A stretch of 64,000 bases of DNA, from positions 3,906,001 to 3,970,000 of the forward strand of contig JBLDXI010000003.1 in NCBI GenBank assembly GCA_047495785.1, written 5' to 3'. This DNA comes from Lepidodermella squamata. Its lineage: Eukaryota > Gastrotricha. Positions 22,752 through 32,248 of this stretch are shown here, piece after piece. A program made the translations under genes and the position numbers. The notes beneath the pieces are model-generated. The model made no database searches, was not told where the DNA came from, and saw nothing but the letters and a program-made list of their open reading frames with translations. Every line of letters begins with the position of its first letter. The stretch's first letter is position 1.

Positions 22752-25700
22752 TCAGTAGTTGACCAAAATGAAAGCAATAGTCCCGATAACAACTCCAGTG
22801 GCAGCAACGATTGCGATGCGCTTCAACGTGAAAATTTCGGCCATTTTCGCAACAATCGACTTCTCATCCTCGTCATCATCGTTTTTATTCCGATTCCGCC
22901 TACCCTTCCGCTGCCGGACTTCATTTGCCGTCAGTTCAGAATCAGCCGCGCCAGATTCCTGCTGACTATTGGCCTGTTTCTCAGCAGCTTGCTTCAATTT
23001 TTCAGCCTTCAAAGCTTCTGCTTTGGCTTGGCAAACTTCGTCGCAAGGCAAGGCGGGTGGCTCCTTGCCATCCAAATACTGACCCAAACATTTTTCGGTC
23101 TGTTTGATTCGACGGCAAGAACAGCGGCGAGTAATATTCTCGGCGCAAGTCGGAGCTTGTTCGCATTTTTCAGGGTGACACTTGGCGAAACAGCGATGGC
23201 CACAAGGCATCTTGAGTTCAAAATAATTAAAAACATGCCTTGAAATATTTCAATTTCCCATACATTCTGAGCACATCGATTGCCGCAGCTGAGCAGGGCG
23301 CTTTTCTTGAGTTCAGCCTCTCCGCCAACAGCCGTGAGTTTGAAACACTCAATAGCCAGCGTCATTTGATCGCAATGGCAGCGCTTTGGAATGACTCGTT
23401 TGCAAGGCGGACAGGTATTCGGGTGGCACCCAGCCAGAGCACACGGGTGGGAGCACCCCTGAGGGCGCGGCTGCTCACAATTCGCCGAACAATCGTCACA
23501 ACGCTGAAAAATAAGAACATATTCATGTGAAAACATCCAAACTTTTAAGGAGGATTTTCTCACCTGATTTGGTCCATGGCAAGATTTCTCGCAAGTATGA
23601 TGACCGCAAGTAAGCGGTCTGCCGCATTTTCGGTGGCACGATTCAGGTTTCGCCTTACAGCACGGCATTTTTGTGACTTCGTGCCCGCCTAAACACGTCA
23701 CGTCAACCGGGTGTTGGCACGGCGGGCAGGGCAGAGATTTTCGCTCGAATCGTGCTTCGGCCTGTTTCAACATCCACGGGCCCTGCGGTTGCGATCTCAG
23801 CTGGGCTTCTTTCGCTTCGTCCTTGATTTGAACCAGCACCCAATCGTGGCAGATTGCTTCGCAGGTATGCCCGCATTTTGAGCCGCTCAAGGCTGCACCA
23901 CACTGCGTTTTGCAGGGTGGGCAATCGCCGAAATGGCACTTGTGAGGTACCACTTCGTGACGGCAGTGCGACGGCTTCTGGCACAGCAATGAACAACGCG
24001 GTGGTTTCACGTTTTTCGTACCGCATGGCACTCGAAGTGAAGTTTTGCCGCAATCGCAGGACAGCCTGATAATTTCAGTGCATGGGTAGCATCGGCCGCT
24101 AAAAAAAAAAAAAATATACATGATGTATTTCAATTAATCTATTATAATCAAGACTCTCATTTGTCTAAGATAAATGGCCGTTGAAATGGCCAAAGTGTTA
24201 CAAGGGCTTTTGCTTCAATCCGGCCTTTTATCTTGATGAATTTAAGCGAGAAAATTGTTGGTATGCACGACTTTTGAGCGTAGTAAAGTAATGGTACCGC
24301 CACTTTCATGGCAGTTTGAGCATTAAACTTGACATTAATTTCGATAGAATTTCTTCGAGAAAGCCGCCGAGGAAGACAGCATTACAAAACCAACTGTAAT
24401 AATCGTAATATTTACATCGTTCATGGCGATGCTTATGGTTCGATCGCCTACGAGGACGATTTCTGCGTTCTTCGCAAGCTGCTCAAAAGCTGTTTTTTGC
24501 TCGAAAACTCCTGGTTCAAAGGGCAATCTTTGGTCGTTGTCCTTTGTAATTGTTTTTCAGGTGGGGCCCTGGACGGCAGTCCTTGAGGTTATTGGCGAGG
24601 GAATCGCCGATCCCATCAAGAACACATTTGGAATCTGCTCATTCATTGCGCTTGCCATGACGACAAATTTCCTCCCACTGCGATACAGTTCAACTTCGAA
24701 AACGGCTGCTCCTTGGAGGAAATTCACCATTCACCAAATAATAATACTAATAAATTATTTAATTTCAAGTTTTCATAAGATCGCAAAGGACTGTTCCCCC
24801 TGGCTCACCCGAGCACCTTGACGCCGTGGCCAACTTAGAATTATGCTCAATGCTCAACCGTTGGTTCGATATACTCAATAATTCCAACGAATTCGATTAT
24901 AACTCGTTCACCACTTCGACCTACGACCGCTTCGATTGGCTTCAAAACACCTTATTGTCACGAATGGGAAAATGGCGAAATGACACCAAGCAACATCCAT
25001 GTGACAGCAATGTATTCCCGGCCCACACATTCAAAAGCGTCATCAAGTCTGCTTCTTGAATTTTATCCGTCACCCGACGCATTCTCGATCTGAGTGTGAA
25101 TTTCGTCCTCAAAATCGTTTTACCTAATAACGACCCGGACGAGCAGTTTGTTCTGTTCTAGACGTGTTGCAGAATTTTGGGTTTAGATCCCCTCTCAGCA
25201 ACATAAACCTTTTCCAATTAAGGAAAATGAGTTAAGCCACAACTCAAAGGACGATCTTCCATTAATTTGTTTCAAGAAGAATTCATTAAGTCTCGATGGA
25301 AGTAATTGGCTTGTTCGTTGGAATCCCGAAATTCTTCCGTGAATTCATCAAAAAGTTCAACCTGCCCCAGTCAATCCTACCTGACATTGTCATCTCAGTT
25401 ATTAAGGACTCATGCAAAATAATTAATAACCTCCTGTACAACAAAAATTGTTAAATGTAAATATCCGTGTCTCTAGGCAATCTGATACTTAGTATTGGAC
25501 GGAACATTGATTTTTTTCAATTAACTAATGCTAATGAAATGGGATTTTAATATTATCTATTCGCTTACTTGTGACAGCGACTTTGGCATTTGTGCTTTCC
25601 ACATGCAAGTTGTCGGTTACACACATTATCACACGGCGGACAGTGGCCGGGCGGGCAGCATTTTCGCTTGCACGGGTGGCGCCCGCAGTCGCGCATTTTC

Positions 25701-27088
25701 GGGCACTTTGTCTCACAAGTAACTTCGCCAGCAGTCGCCTGGCAGCAAACAACATTACGTTGTTTAGCCCCACATCGGCACTTCGCTTTGACCATCTCTT
25801 TACAATCGCCGCACGAGCCGACGTGGCAACGCTGGTAGCAACGATGCTCACCACAAGCCAGCGGTTTCTCGCAGGTTTCAAGGCAAGCGGGTGATGTTTC
25901 GACATCGCAGTCCAGTCCGGATATCGACGTCTTCCCACACGGGCAGTAACGGGGTAGGGTCAACGGGCAAGGTGGGCAAGGCCCGGCCGGGTGGCATATT
26001 GCCTTGCAGACATGACGCCCACATGGCAGCTTTTTCCCGCATGGCTGGTCGCAAAGCCATTCGCCGTCGGAGCAAGGTCGCTTTTCGGACTTGCGGCCAC
26101 ATCGGCAGGTTCGGGTGACGCTTTCCGAGCAACTTTCGCATTGACCAGAGTGGCAAACTACTGAGCAAATGTGGCGCTGACATGTCAACTTTTTGCCGCA
26201 TTTTTGGTTGCACGACCAGTCGCGATCGACGCAGCGATGCGGCACCGGTTGAGATTTGCCGCAGAAACAAGTGGTTTGAACGAAAGCCGGGCAAGGTGGG
26301 CAAGGACCTAAACGAAAAAATATATAAAGACTATAACAAAGATCCCCTTAACGGAAATTTCGGCCACATGAAGTAAGAATGAAGTTTAGAATATGAGAAA
26401 AACAATTAATCTTACCAGGGTGACACAACAAGAGACACGTATGAGCACACTTTGGCTTCAAATTTCGGCCGCAAACTTGTCCACACGAATGAGGAAGAAG
26501 CCACAGGTCAGGCTCCGGATCACGAGTTTTGGCACAGTAACACAGGTAAGCAGTTGGGGCTTGAATAGGTGTGTATTCAAAGCGGCATTTTGGGCTGGAA
26601 AAAGTTGTCATTAATCATAGGTTTGAAACGAATCCTACAAAAATCACACACCAATTCCAGGGCACAGTTTCAGGTTGAGGAGCAGGTGAGTTGAAATCAA
26701 CAGCAACTCGTTGGTAAACACCTTCGCGAATCCATCTTTGGATGCAGACCAAGTGGAAAATTCCAAAGCAATTCGAGCAATTCCAAGTCTATGAAGCCAA
26801 GAATGAACATATTAATGGCTGGTTTCTCAAGATATTTCCACTTACAGCTTCAGTTTTCCTCACTTCTTCAATGCAAACCAGACAGGCGGCTAAGCCGCTC
26901 ATCATGAAATCCGCAACCTGCTGTCCCACATTTCCCGAACTTTGACTGTAGCCATTAGTTAACTTTCCCAGGGCCAGCGAAAAATCTTCAGATGGCTCTT
27001 CACTCTCATCTTCATGCTGCTGAGCCAACAAGACCTTCGAAATGGCCGCCTGGTGTTGCTGCTGGGCTTGCAGAAATTTCTGCGACAT
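22752..27088 (-). CDS. NFXL1: NF-X1-type zinc finger protein with C-terminal membrane anchor (NFXL1)
   Basis: The gene begins at 27088 with a glutamine-rich stretch followed by a RING/PHD-like finger ([10 protein letters not shown], then [18 protein letters not shown]). About a dozen NF-X1 cysteine/histidine fingers follow (for example [19 protein letters not shown] and [15 protein letters not shown]). It ends with a charged lysine-rich coiled segment and a single membrane span ([18 protein letters not shown]), just before the stop at 22752. That architecture is NFXL1 rather than NFX1, which has no membrane anchor and carries R3H. Family members bind DNA or RNA and act as E3-like factors; NFXL1 itself is poorly defined. 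Exons include 26846-27088, about 26680-26790, 26370-26590, 25570-26300, 23580-24099, 23260-23500 and 22752-23210. One intron (24100-25569) is about 1.47 kb against 50-90 bp for the others. The ATG is 19 nt after an acceptor (TTCATATTTTAG). Confidence 0.9.
24420..25110 (+). mobile_element. Possible P-element/THAP9-like transposase relic inside an NFXL1 intron
   Basis: The oversized NFXL1 intron holds broken coding-like stretches on the opposite strand. Around 24660-24720 a frame reads [21 protein letters not shown]. After a pyrimidine-rich acceptor near 24770, a frame runs to 25059 with [20 protein letters not shown] and [21 protein letters not shown]. The FDILN motif followed by a tryptophan-containing W-L-Q-N...L-..-M-.-K-W block resembles the C-terminal part of P-element/THAP9 transposases (a known FDILNS, LPYLEEW pattern). 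No terminal repeats were found and the frames do not join cleanly, so it is at best a decayed copy. The minus-strand readings across 24335-24720 are also open for short runs, so the call is tentative. Confidence 0.3.
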
Positions 27089-27253
27089 CCAGCTTATTCA
27101 ACCACCCTAAAATATGAAAAAATACCGCTATCAATTTCATCGTCATATTTTTCAAACAATTTTATTAAGAAGATCACATGATAATAAGATAATAATGATA
27201 AGACAAATCGAAGTGTAATCGAAGGTATTTCTTATAGGCGAAGCGTAAGAATT

Positions 27254-27637
27254 TTAGAGTGAAAGTTCGGATAGCGGCTGCTTTAACGCAGCGACAACTG
27301 AGACTAGTTTCGCTTTTATCAAACCATATTCAACACTGGCATCTGTTTGAAGACACATTAGTAGATTGCCAACAACTCGAGCGACGCCGATTCGACCTCG
27401 CTCGCATTCGAAAAGCAGCACACTCAGTTGATCGTCACATAGCGCGGCCCGGCCGTGTTTCTCGAATGTAGTCCAGGCACTCGAGACAATTGCACATAGC
27501 ACCCGCACATCTGCAGCAGCAAGTTGATGATGACTCAACAAAGCACCGTCGACATTCATCAGAGCAGCACATGTAACACCGGGTGTCGTTGAAAAAGCCT
27601 CGCCTAAAACGGCGTTCAAACCTTTAGCTTTAAGCAT
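27254..27637 (-). CDS. LAMTOR2: Ragulator subunit LAMTOR2 (p14, Roadblock fold)
   Basis: Single exon, 127 residues, the usual length of LAMTOR2 (125 in human). It starts MLKAKGLNAVLGEAFST and contains GALLSHHQLAAADVRVLCAI, LLFECERGRIGVARV and LLMCLQTDASVEYGLIKAK, aligning end to end with MLRPKALTQVLSQANT, GSLLAYSGYGDTDARVTAAI, LMDCMEGRVAITRV and LLCMYAKETVGFGMLKAK. LAMTOR2 pairs with LAMTOR3 in Ragulator, which anchors Rag GTPases and mTORC1 on lysosomes. The RPP30 stop is 35 bp upstream, the AATAAA overlapping that stop may serve as poly(A) signal, and a perfect acceptor (TTTCCTTTCATAG) ends exactly at the ATG: textbook operon geometry. NFXL1 follows after 165 bp. Confidence 0.93.
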   Translation of the reverse strand: MLKAKGLNAVLGEAFSTTPGVTCAALMNVDGALLSHHQLAAADVRVLCAIVSSAWTTFEKHGRAALCDDQLSVLLFECERGRIGVARVVGNLLMCLQTDASVEYGLIKAKLVSVVAALKQPLSELSL

Positions 27638-27672
27638 CTATGAAAGGAAACACGAATTGGGGAAAATAAAAT

Positions 27673-28542
27673 TCATTTATTAGCAGATAATTTCTTTTTC
27701 TTGCTTTTCGGCGGTTCTAGTTTTTCATTTTCAGCGTTCTCTTCAACCACATTTACATCTTCAGCAGATAAACCTCCAACAACTTGTACTCCCAAAATGC
27801 CGCGACGAGAGAGACCGTGATGTAATGCGGCAAGAGGTGCGTCAAGGACGCTAGCCCAGCCATCGCGGATGTTCAAACCGAGGAAATCCGCCAAATTCGC
27901 TACATCGGCGGGTGGACGCAGCTCGATTGCACTTTTAGCTTCGCCCGATAGCGCAAACAAACCTTTACCGCCGCCTTTTGTACGCGATGTTAGAACTTGA
28001 GCGAATGCAATCGACGAAGTTCGCGTAGTGGAGTCTCGTATCATAGGTCCATAGTTCATTTCGCATACAAGTCCTGAGGCGTGGAGTAAAGAGTGACGCA
28101 AACTCTGTGGTGTCCACTGGAGCACGTTGAATGATATTACATCTACCGGGACCTGTCCTTCGCAAGCTGAAGTCAACAAGGCTTCACTGAGAGGCTTCAG
28201 GGCGATTATATCGAAATAAGCTGCAGTTGGGTCTCTTAGAACCCGAGCGATAGACATATCTTCGGCAATCAAGGTGAGGCGTGAATAAATTTTGACTGAT
28301 TCAGGTAGTTTGATTTGCGATACCAACTTTTTGAAAACGTTGTGAGAAGGAATTTTGATCGGACGATTGTCTTTAGGCACCTCAAATTCATAGGTGAGGA
28401 CGATATTTCGATAGCCCAATTCAATGAGAGTTCTGACACGGGCTAACGTTTCCTCGTCTGATAGTGACACAGGAACATTCAAGTCCCATGTGTCTGCTTT
28501 GGATGCAAGGCCAGCTTTAGAGCGCTTAGTTCTTTTCTTCAT
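27673..28542 (-). CDS. RPP30: Ribonuclease P/MRP protein subunit RPP30
   Basis: RPP30 is a TIM-barrel-like protein subunit of nuclear RNase P and MRP, which mature tRNA 5' ends and rRNA. The product is 289 residues (human 268). Evidence: DLNVPVSLSDEETLARVR and LIELGYRNIVLTYE at the N-terminus, IYSRLTLIAED (human LTRLTIIVSD), a PVDVISFN strand, EMNYGPMIRDSTTRTSSIAFA (human ELVYSPAIKDSTMRRYTISSA), and RPPADVANLADFLGL (human GPYDVANLGLLFGL). The tail is lysine-rich. I take the ATG at 28542, since the frame upstream of it is the out-of-register shadow of FMC1. This makes RPP30 overlap the last 17 nt of FMC1. The nearest acceptor-like site is within FMC1 (CTGAAACTGCTAG), about 40 nt upstream of the ATG. 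Confidence 0.93.
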   Translation of the reverse strand: MKKRTKRSKAGLASKADTWDLNVPVSLSDEETLARVRTLIELGYRNIVLTYEFEVPKDNRPIKIPSHNVFKKLVSQIKLPESVKIYSRLTLIAEDMSIARVLRDPTAAYFDIIALKPLSEALLTSACEGQVPVDVISFNVLQWTPQSLRHSLLHASGLVCEMNYGPMIRDSTTRTSSIAFAQVLTSRTKGGGKGLFALSGEAKSAIELRPPADVANLADFLGLNIRDGWASVLDAPLAALHHGLSRRGILGVQVVGGLSAEDVNVVEENAENEKLEPPKSKKKKLSANK

Positions 28543-28855
28543 TAGCGTTGTTTGGATTTTCAGGCACTTGTAGACCGACAAGTCTAGCAGTTTCAGCAAT
28601 AGACCGTATTCCTTTGGCGTGGTACCTATCGACCAACTCCTGACGCTGGCGGCTACTTCGTAGGAAGGATAGATATGTTTCCGCGATGTAGCGCTGTTCT
28701 TCACTGTGCCGGCAATATTGCTCAGCAGTGTCCCGGTTTTTTCTCGCCGATGTTGTTAGATAGTTCCACAATTGGCTTTTTCGCACTTTTTTGTAAGATG
28801 AATAGCTTTCAAATCGATGTAACTCGTTGGCTATATTTCTTAGAACTTTTAGCAT
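28526..28855 (-). CDS. FMC1: ATP synthase assembly factor FMC1
   Basis: 109 residues, single exon. FMC1 is a small LYR-like mitochondrial factor that helps assemble the F1 sector of ATP synthase. Matches to human FMC1 (C7orf55): VLRNIANELHRF for LLRELRYLSA, RKNRDTAEQYCRHSEEQRYIAETYLSFLRSS for EKLCRAQHELHFQAATYLCLLRSI, and YHAKGIRSIAETARLVGLQVP for FHGKGERSVEESAGLVGLKLP. The ATG is 2 nt after an acceptor (TTTACTGTTGGTTAG). Its stop (TAA, 28526-28528) lies inside the RPP30 coding region, in a different frame. It is probably the first cistron of an FMC1-RPP30-LAMTOR2-NFXL1 cluster. Confidence 0.88.
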   Translation of the reverse strand: MLKVLRNIANELHRFESYSSYKKVRKSQLWNYLTTSARKNRDTAEQYCRHSEEQRYIAETYLSFLRSSRQRQELVDRYHAKGIRSIAETARLVGLQVPENPNNANEEKN

Positions 28856-29732
28856 GCCTAACCAACAGTAAAGTAACGAACCTTCATTACTATGATTTAA
28901 TTAAAAAAATTAAGACCAGAGGATTCAGCTTTTATGAATTGTAAATGCCATGATCATGGTTCTATCTGCTATAACAGATGATAGGCGACGCCTTCGTTTG
29001 AAGTTAAGTTAAGAATTAGGAGTTACTACTTGACTGTTAGCCAGCAGCAAATTAAGAAGCCAGCCAGCTTTACTTAGTTCCAGCTGGTAGCTAAAAGAGG
29101 TGGCTGAGATCACGAGTTAAGCACCAGGTAGCAGCTGTTTAAGCAGTTCTCGCATAAACAAAGGCGACCGAGATATTCCAGTCTCAATCAAACCCTCTTT
29201 AAGCTCGAAGGTCTACTCTAGCAAACCTCGACAACTTAACTTGTTGCATGGAACGCTTCAAACTCGCCCAACTTTTCCCAGAGGAATCCCAAAATCAACC
29301 TCCAAAAATTATTTTCCCGCGCGTTTTTGACTCAAAATATATATATAATCAATTTTGAACTATTAAAATTTTATCCCGTTATTTTTCAAATTCTTATATA
29401 TTTAGCAACGTGGCATCACGTGCTAGCTTTACGCCACGGAGACCCTGGACACGTCATCCTTTGCGGCTCGAATATTCTCACCGGTGTTTTTAAAGTGGTC
29501 TTACCGGGATCTATTGTTCAAAGAACGTATACGCATTAATTTGATGCTCGTTTTTAACTCGTTTTTAAATAAAAAACCACAATTTGATGTTCTTTGCGCA
29601 GCTTGCATCCGATATTTATTGAATTGATAATTGATCTGATAGCTCTCTCAATTTGGCTTGCATCCAATTCCCTAGATTTAACATGGCTTAATTTTGCTGT
29701 ATATTTTGTTGGTTTAGTGTCTGATTATTAAA
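28856..29732. other. Divergent intergenic region upstream of FMC1 and HSP90B1
   Basis: No coding region is supported. The half nearest HSP90B1 holds ER-stress-type sites (listed separately), and a splice acceptor (TTTGTTGGTTTAG) ends about 16 nt before the HSP90B1 ATG. The other half is rich in short AGCTGG and GTTAAG words with no assigned function. Confidence 0.5.
29406..29456 (+). promoter_or_regulatory. Cluster of ER-stress-response-like sites upstream of GRP94
   Basis: Within 51 bp there are ACGTGGC at 29408-29414 (complement GCCACGT, the XBP1 consensus), a CACGTG E-box near 29418-29423, CCACG at 29434-29438 (ERSE half-site) and CACGTCA at 29450-29456 (complement TGACGTG, the ATF6/XBP1 UPRE core). 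They lie about 280-330 bp upstream of the coding start of an ER chaperone that is a classic unfolded-protein-response target. Binding is inferred from motif identity only. Confidence 0.5.
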
Positions 29733-32248
29733 ATGAATCGAAAGTTCAAATTGATAATTGGATTGAGCGTTCTCGTGTTTTTGTTATGCACTGAACGCAT
29801 CACCGCTGGTAAAGCTGCGGATGATGATGACGATGATGGTGCTGAGACCGATTCTCCTGGTACTGTTACTGACCGACATGGCAAGAGTCGCGAAGGCTCC
29901 CGCACTGACGACGAAGTCGTAAAAAGGTATGCTGAACTAACGCCTTCTAATCCCATTTAATCATGCTTTTCTTGTTACAGAGAAGAGGAAGCTATTCGGC
30001 TTGACGGTCTCAATGCCGCGCAGTTCAAGGAGCTTCGCGACAAGGCTGAGAAGCACGCTTTCCAGGCTGAAGTCAACCGCATGATGAAGATTATCATCAA
30101 TTCTTTGTACAAAAACAAAGAAATCTTCTTGCGCGAGCTTATTTCGAACGCTTCTGATGCCTTGGACAAGATCCGCTTGTTTTCGCTCACTGACAAGAAC
30201 GCACTCAACGCTACTCCAGAATTGGTCATTCGCATCAAGGCTGACAAGGATGCTGGCATGCTCCACATCACCGATACTGGTATTGGTATGACCAAGCTGG
30301 AGCTCGAGAAGAACCTTGGTACTATAGCCAAATCTGGTACTTCGGAATTCTTGGAGCGGCTAGAAAAAGTCTCTGGCGACGAGAAGCCGGAAGTTCAGCT
30401 TACCGATATGATTGGTCAATTCGGTGTTGGTTTCTACTCGTCTTTCCTCGTTGCCGACCGCGTTATCGTCACCTCCAAATCGAACGATGATGCCAAGCAA
30501 TACATTTGGGAGTCCGACTCCTCGAGCTTCACCATCGCCGAAGATCCTCGCGGCAACACCCTCAAGCGCGGTTCGCAGATCAGCCTGGTTCTCAAGGAAG
30601 AGGCCCGTGACTACCTGGAGGAAGCTACGCTCAAGGACCTCGTCAAGAAATACTCGCAGTTCATCAACTTCCCTATCTACATGTGGACCAGCAAGACCGA
30701 GAAGGTTGAAGTGCCTGCTGACGAGGAGGAAGCCGCGCCGGAAAAGAAGGAAACCACCGACGAAGCTACCGTCGAAGAAGAAAAGGAAGAGAAGAAGGAC
30801 AAGAAGAAGACCATCGACCGCACTGTCTGGGACTGGGAGTTGGTCAATGACACCAAGCCAATCTGGGTTCGCAAGCCTCACGAAGTTACGGAAGACGAAT
30901 ACAACGCTTTCTACAAGACGATCTCGAAGGATCACGATACCCCACTTGCCAAGATCCACTTCACCGCTGAGGGCGAGGTCACTTTCCGTGCCATTCTCTA
31001 CTTGCCGAAAGCCGCTCCCCCAGATCTCTTCTCGCAGTATGGCAAGAAGACCGACTTCATCAAGCTGTACGTCCGCCGTGTTTTCATCACTGATGACTTC
31101 TCTGTAAGTGAATCTCATGATTTTTGTGTATTTTATCTATATTTCATTCTGTTTTTCAGGACATGATGCCGAAGTACCTGTCTTTCGTCAAGGGTGTCGT
31201 CGATTCTGACGATCTGCCTCTGAACGTTTCTCGCGAAACCCTTCAACAGCACAAACTTCTGAAGGTTATCAAGAAGAAGTTGGTCCGCAAGACTCTCGAC
31301 ATGCTGAAGAAGCTGAACGACGAAGAGTTCGAGACCTTCTGGAAGGAATACAGCACCAGCGTCAAGCTCGGAGTAATCGAAGATCACGCCAACCGCACTC
31401 GCCTGGCTAAGCTGCTCCGTTTCCATTCGTCGAATGCTGATGACAAGCAGACCTCCCTTGCCGACTACGTCTCTCGCATGAAGGAGAAGCAGGAAGCGAT
31501 CTACTTCGTTGGATGCTCCAACCTCGACGAGTGCCGCAAGAGCCCGTTCGCCGAGAAGCTGCTCAAGCGCGGTCATGAAGTTCTGTACCTGGCTGAGCCT
31601 ATCGATGAGTACACCATTCAGTCTTTGCCCGAGTTCGACGGCAAGCGTTTCCAGAACGTTGCTAAGGAAGGTCTCAAGGTGGATGATTCTGAAGCCGCGA
31701 AGGAAGCAAAGGCTGCCCTCGAGAAGGAGTACGAGCCTCTGATGAAGTGGCTCAAGGAAGATGGTCTGAAGGATCTGGTCGAGAAGGCCCAGATTTCGGA
31801 CCGCCTGGCTGACTCGCCCGCCGCCCTCGTCGCCTCGAGCTACGGCTGGTCTGGCAATATGGAGCGCATCATGAAGGCGCAAGCCTACGCCAAGGCCAAG
31901 GACCCGTCCCAGGACTTCTACTCGACTCAAAAGAAGACCCTCGAGCTCAACCCGCGCCATCCCCTCGTCAAGGAACTGCGCCGTCGCTTCGATGACGTCG
32001 ACTCTCAGGACCAGGCTAAGGACTTGGCCGAGTCTCTCCTCGACATGGCCACCGTCCGCTCTGGCTACGCTGTTCGCGACACCGCTGTTTTCAGCGAGCG
32101 CTTCGAACGCATGCTTCGCCGGGCTGCGAACGTCCCCCTCGACGAGCCGGTCGAACCAGAGCCGGAGTTGCCTGAAGACTCTGCCAAGGAAGAATCCACC
32201 TCGAGCAAGTCTGAATCCTCAAAAGACGAAGACCATGAAGAGCTGTAA
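29733..32248 (+). CDS. HSP90B1: Endoplasmin, ER-resident HSP90 (GRP94)
   Basis: Three exons (29733-29926, 29981-31103, 31160-32248) give 801 residues (human 803). A signal peptide ([18 protein letters not shown], then [10 protein letters not shown]) and an acidic stretch precede the GHKL ATPase domain: [19 protein letters not shown], then DTGIGMT and [12 protein letters not shown]. The charged linker (about residues 270-310) is rich in glutamate and lysine, and [22 protein letters not shown] opens the middle domain. The C-terminus ends in HEEL, a non-canonical member of the KDEL/HDEL retrieval family. GRP94 folds secreted and membrane proteins in the ER. Codon use is strongly biased to C/G-ending codons, unlike its neighbours, as expected for a very highly expressed gene; this also creates long antisense open frames that are not genes. 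Start chosen by signal peptide and an acceptor just upstream. Confidence 0.97.

Noticed and set aside
28543-28704. N-terminal extension of RPP30 to the ATG at 28704
   Set aside because: The extra residues are the shifted-frame shadow of FMC1 and have no counterpart in RPP30 proteins.
30360-31960. Long antisense open frames (252 and 275 residues) across HSP90B1
   Set aside because: They mirror the GC-biased codons of a certain gene; no family match, and they ignore its exon boundary.
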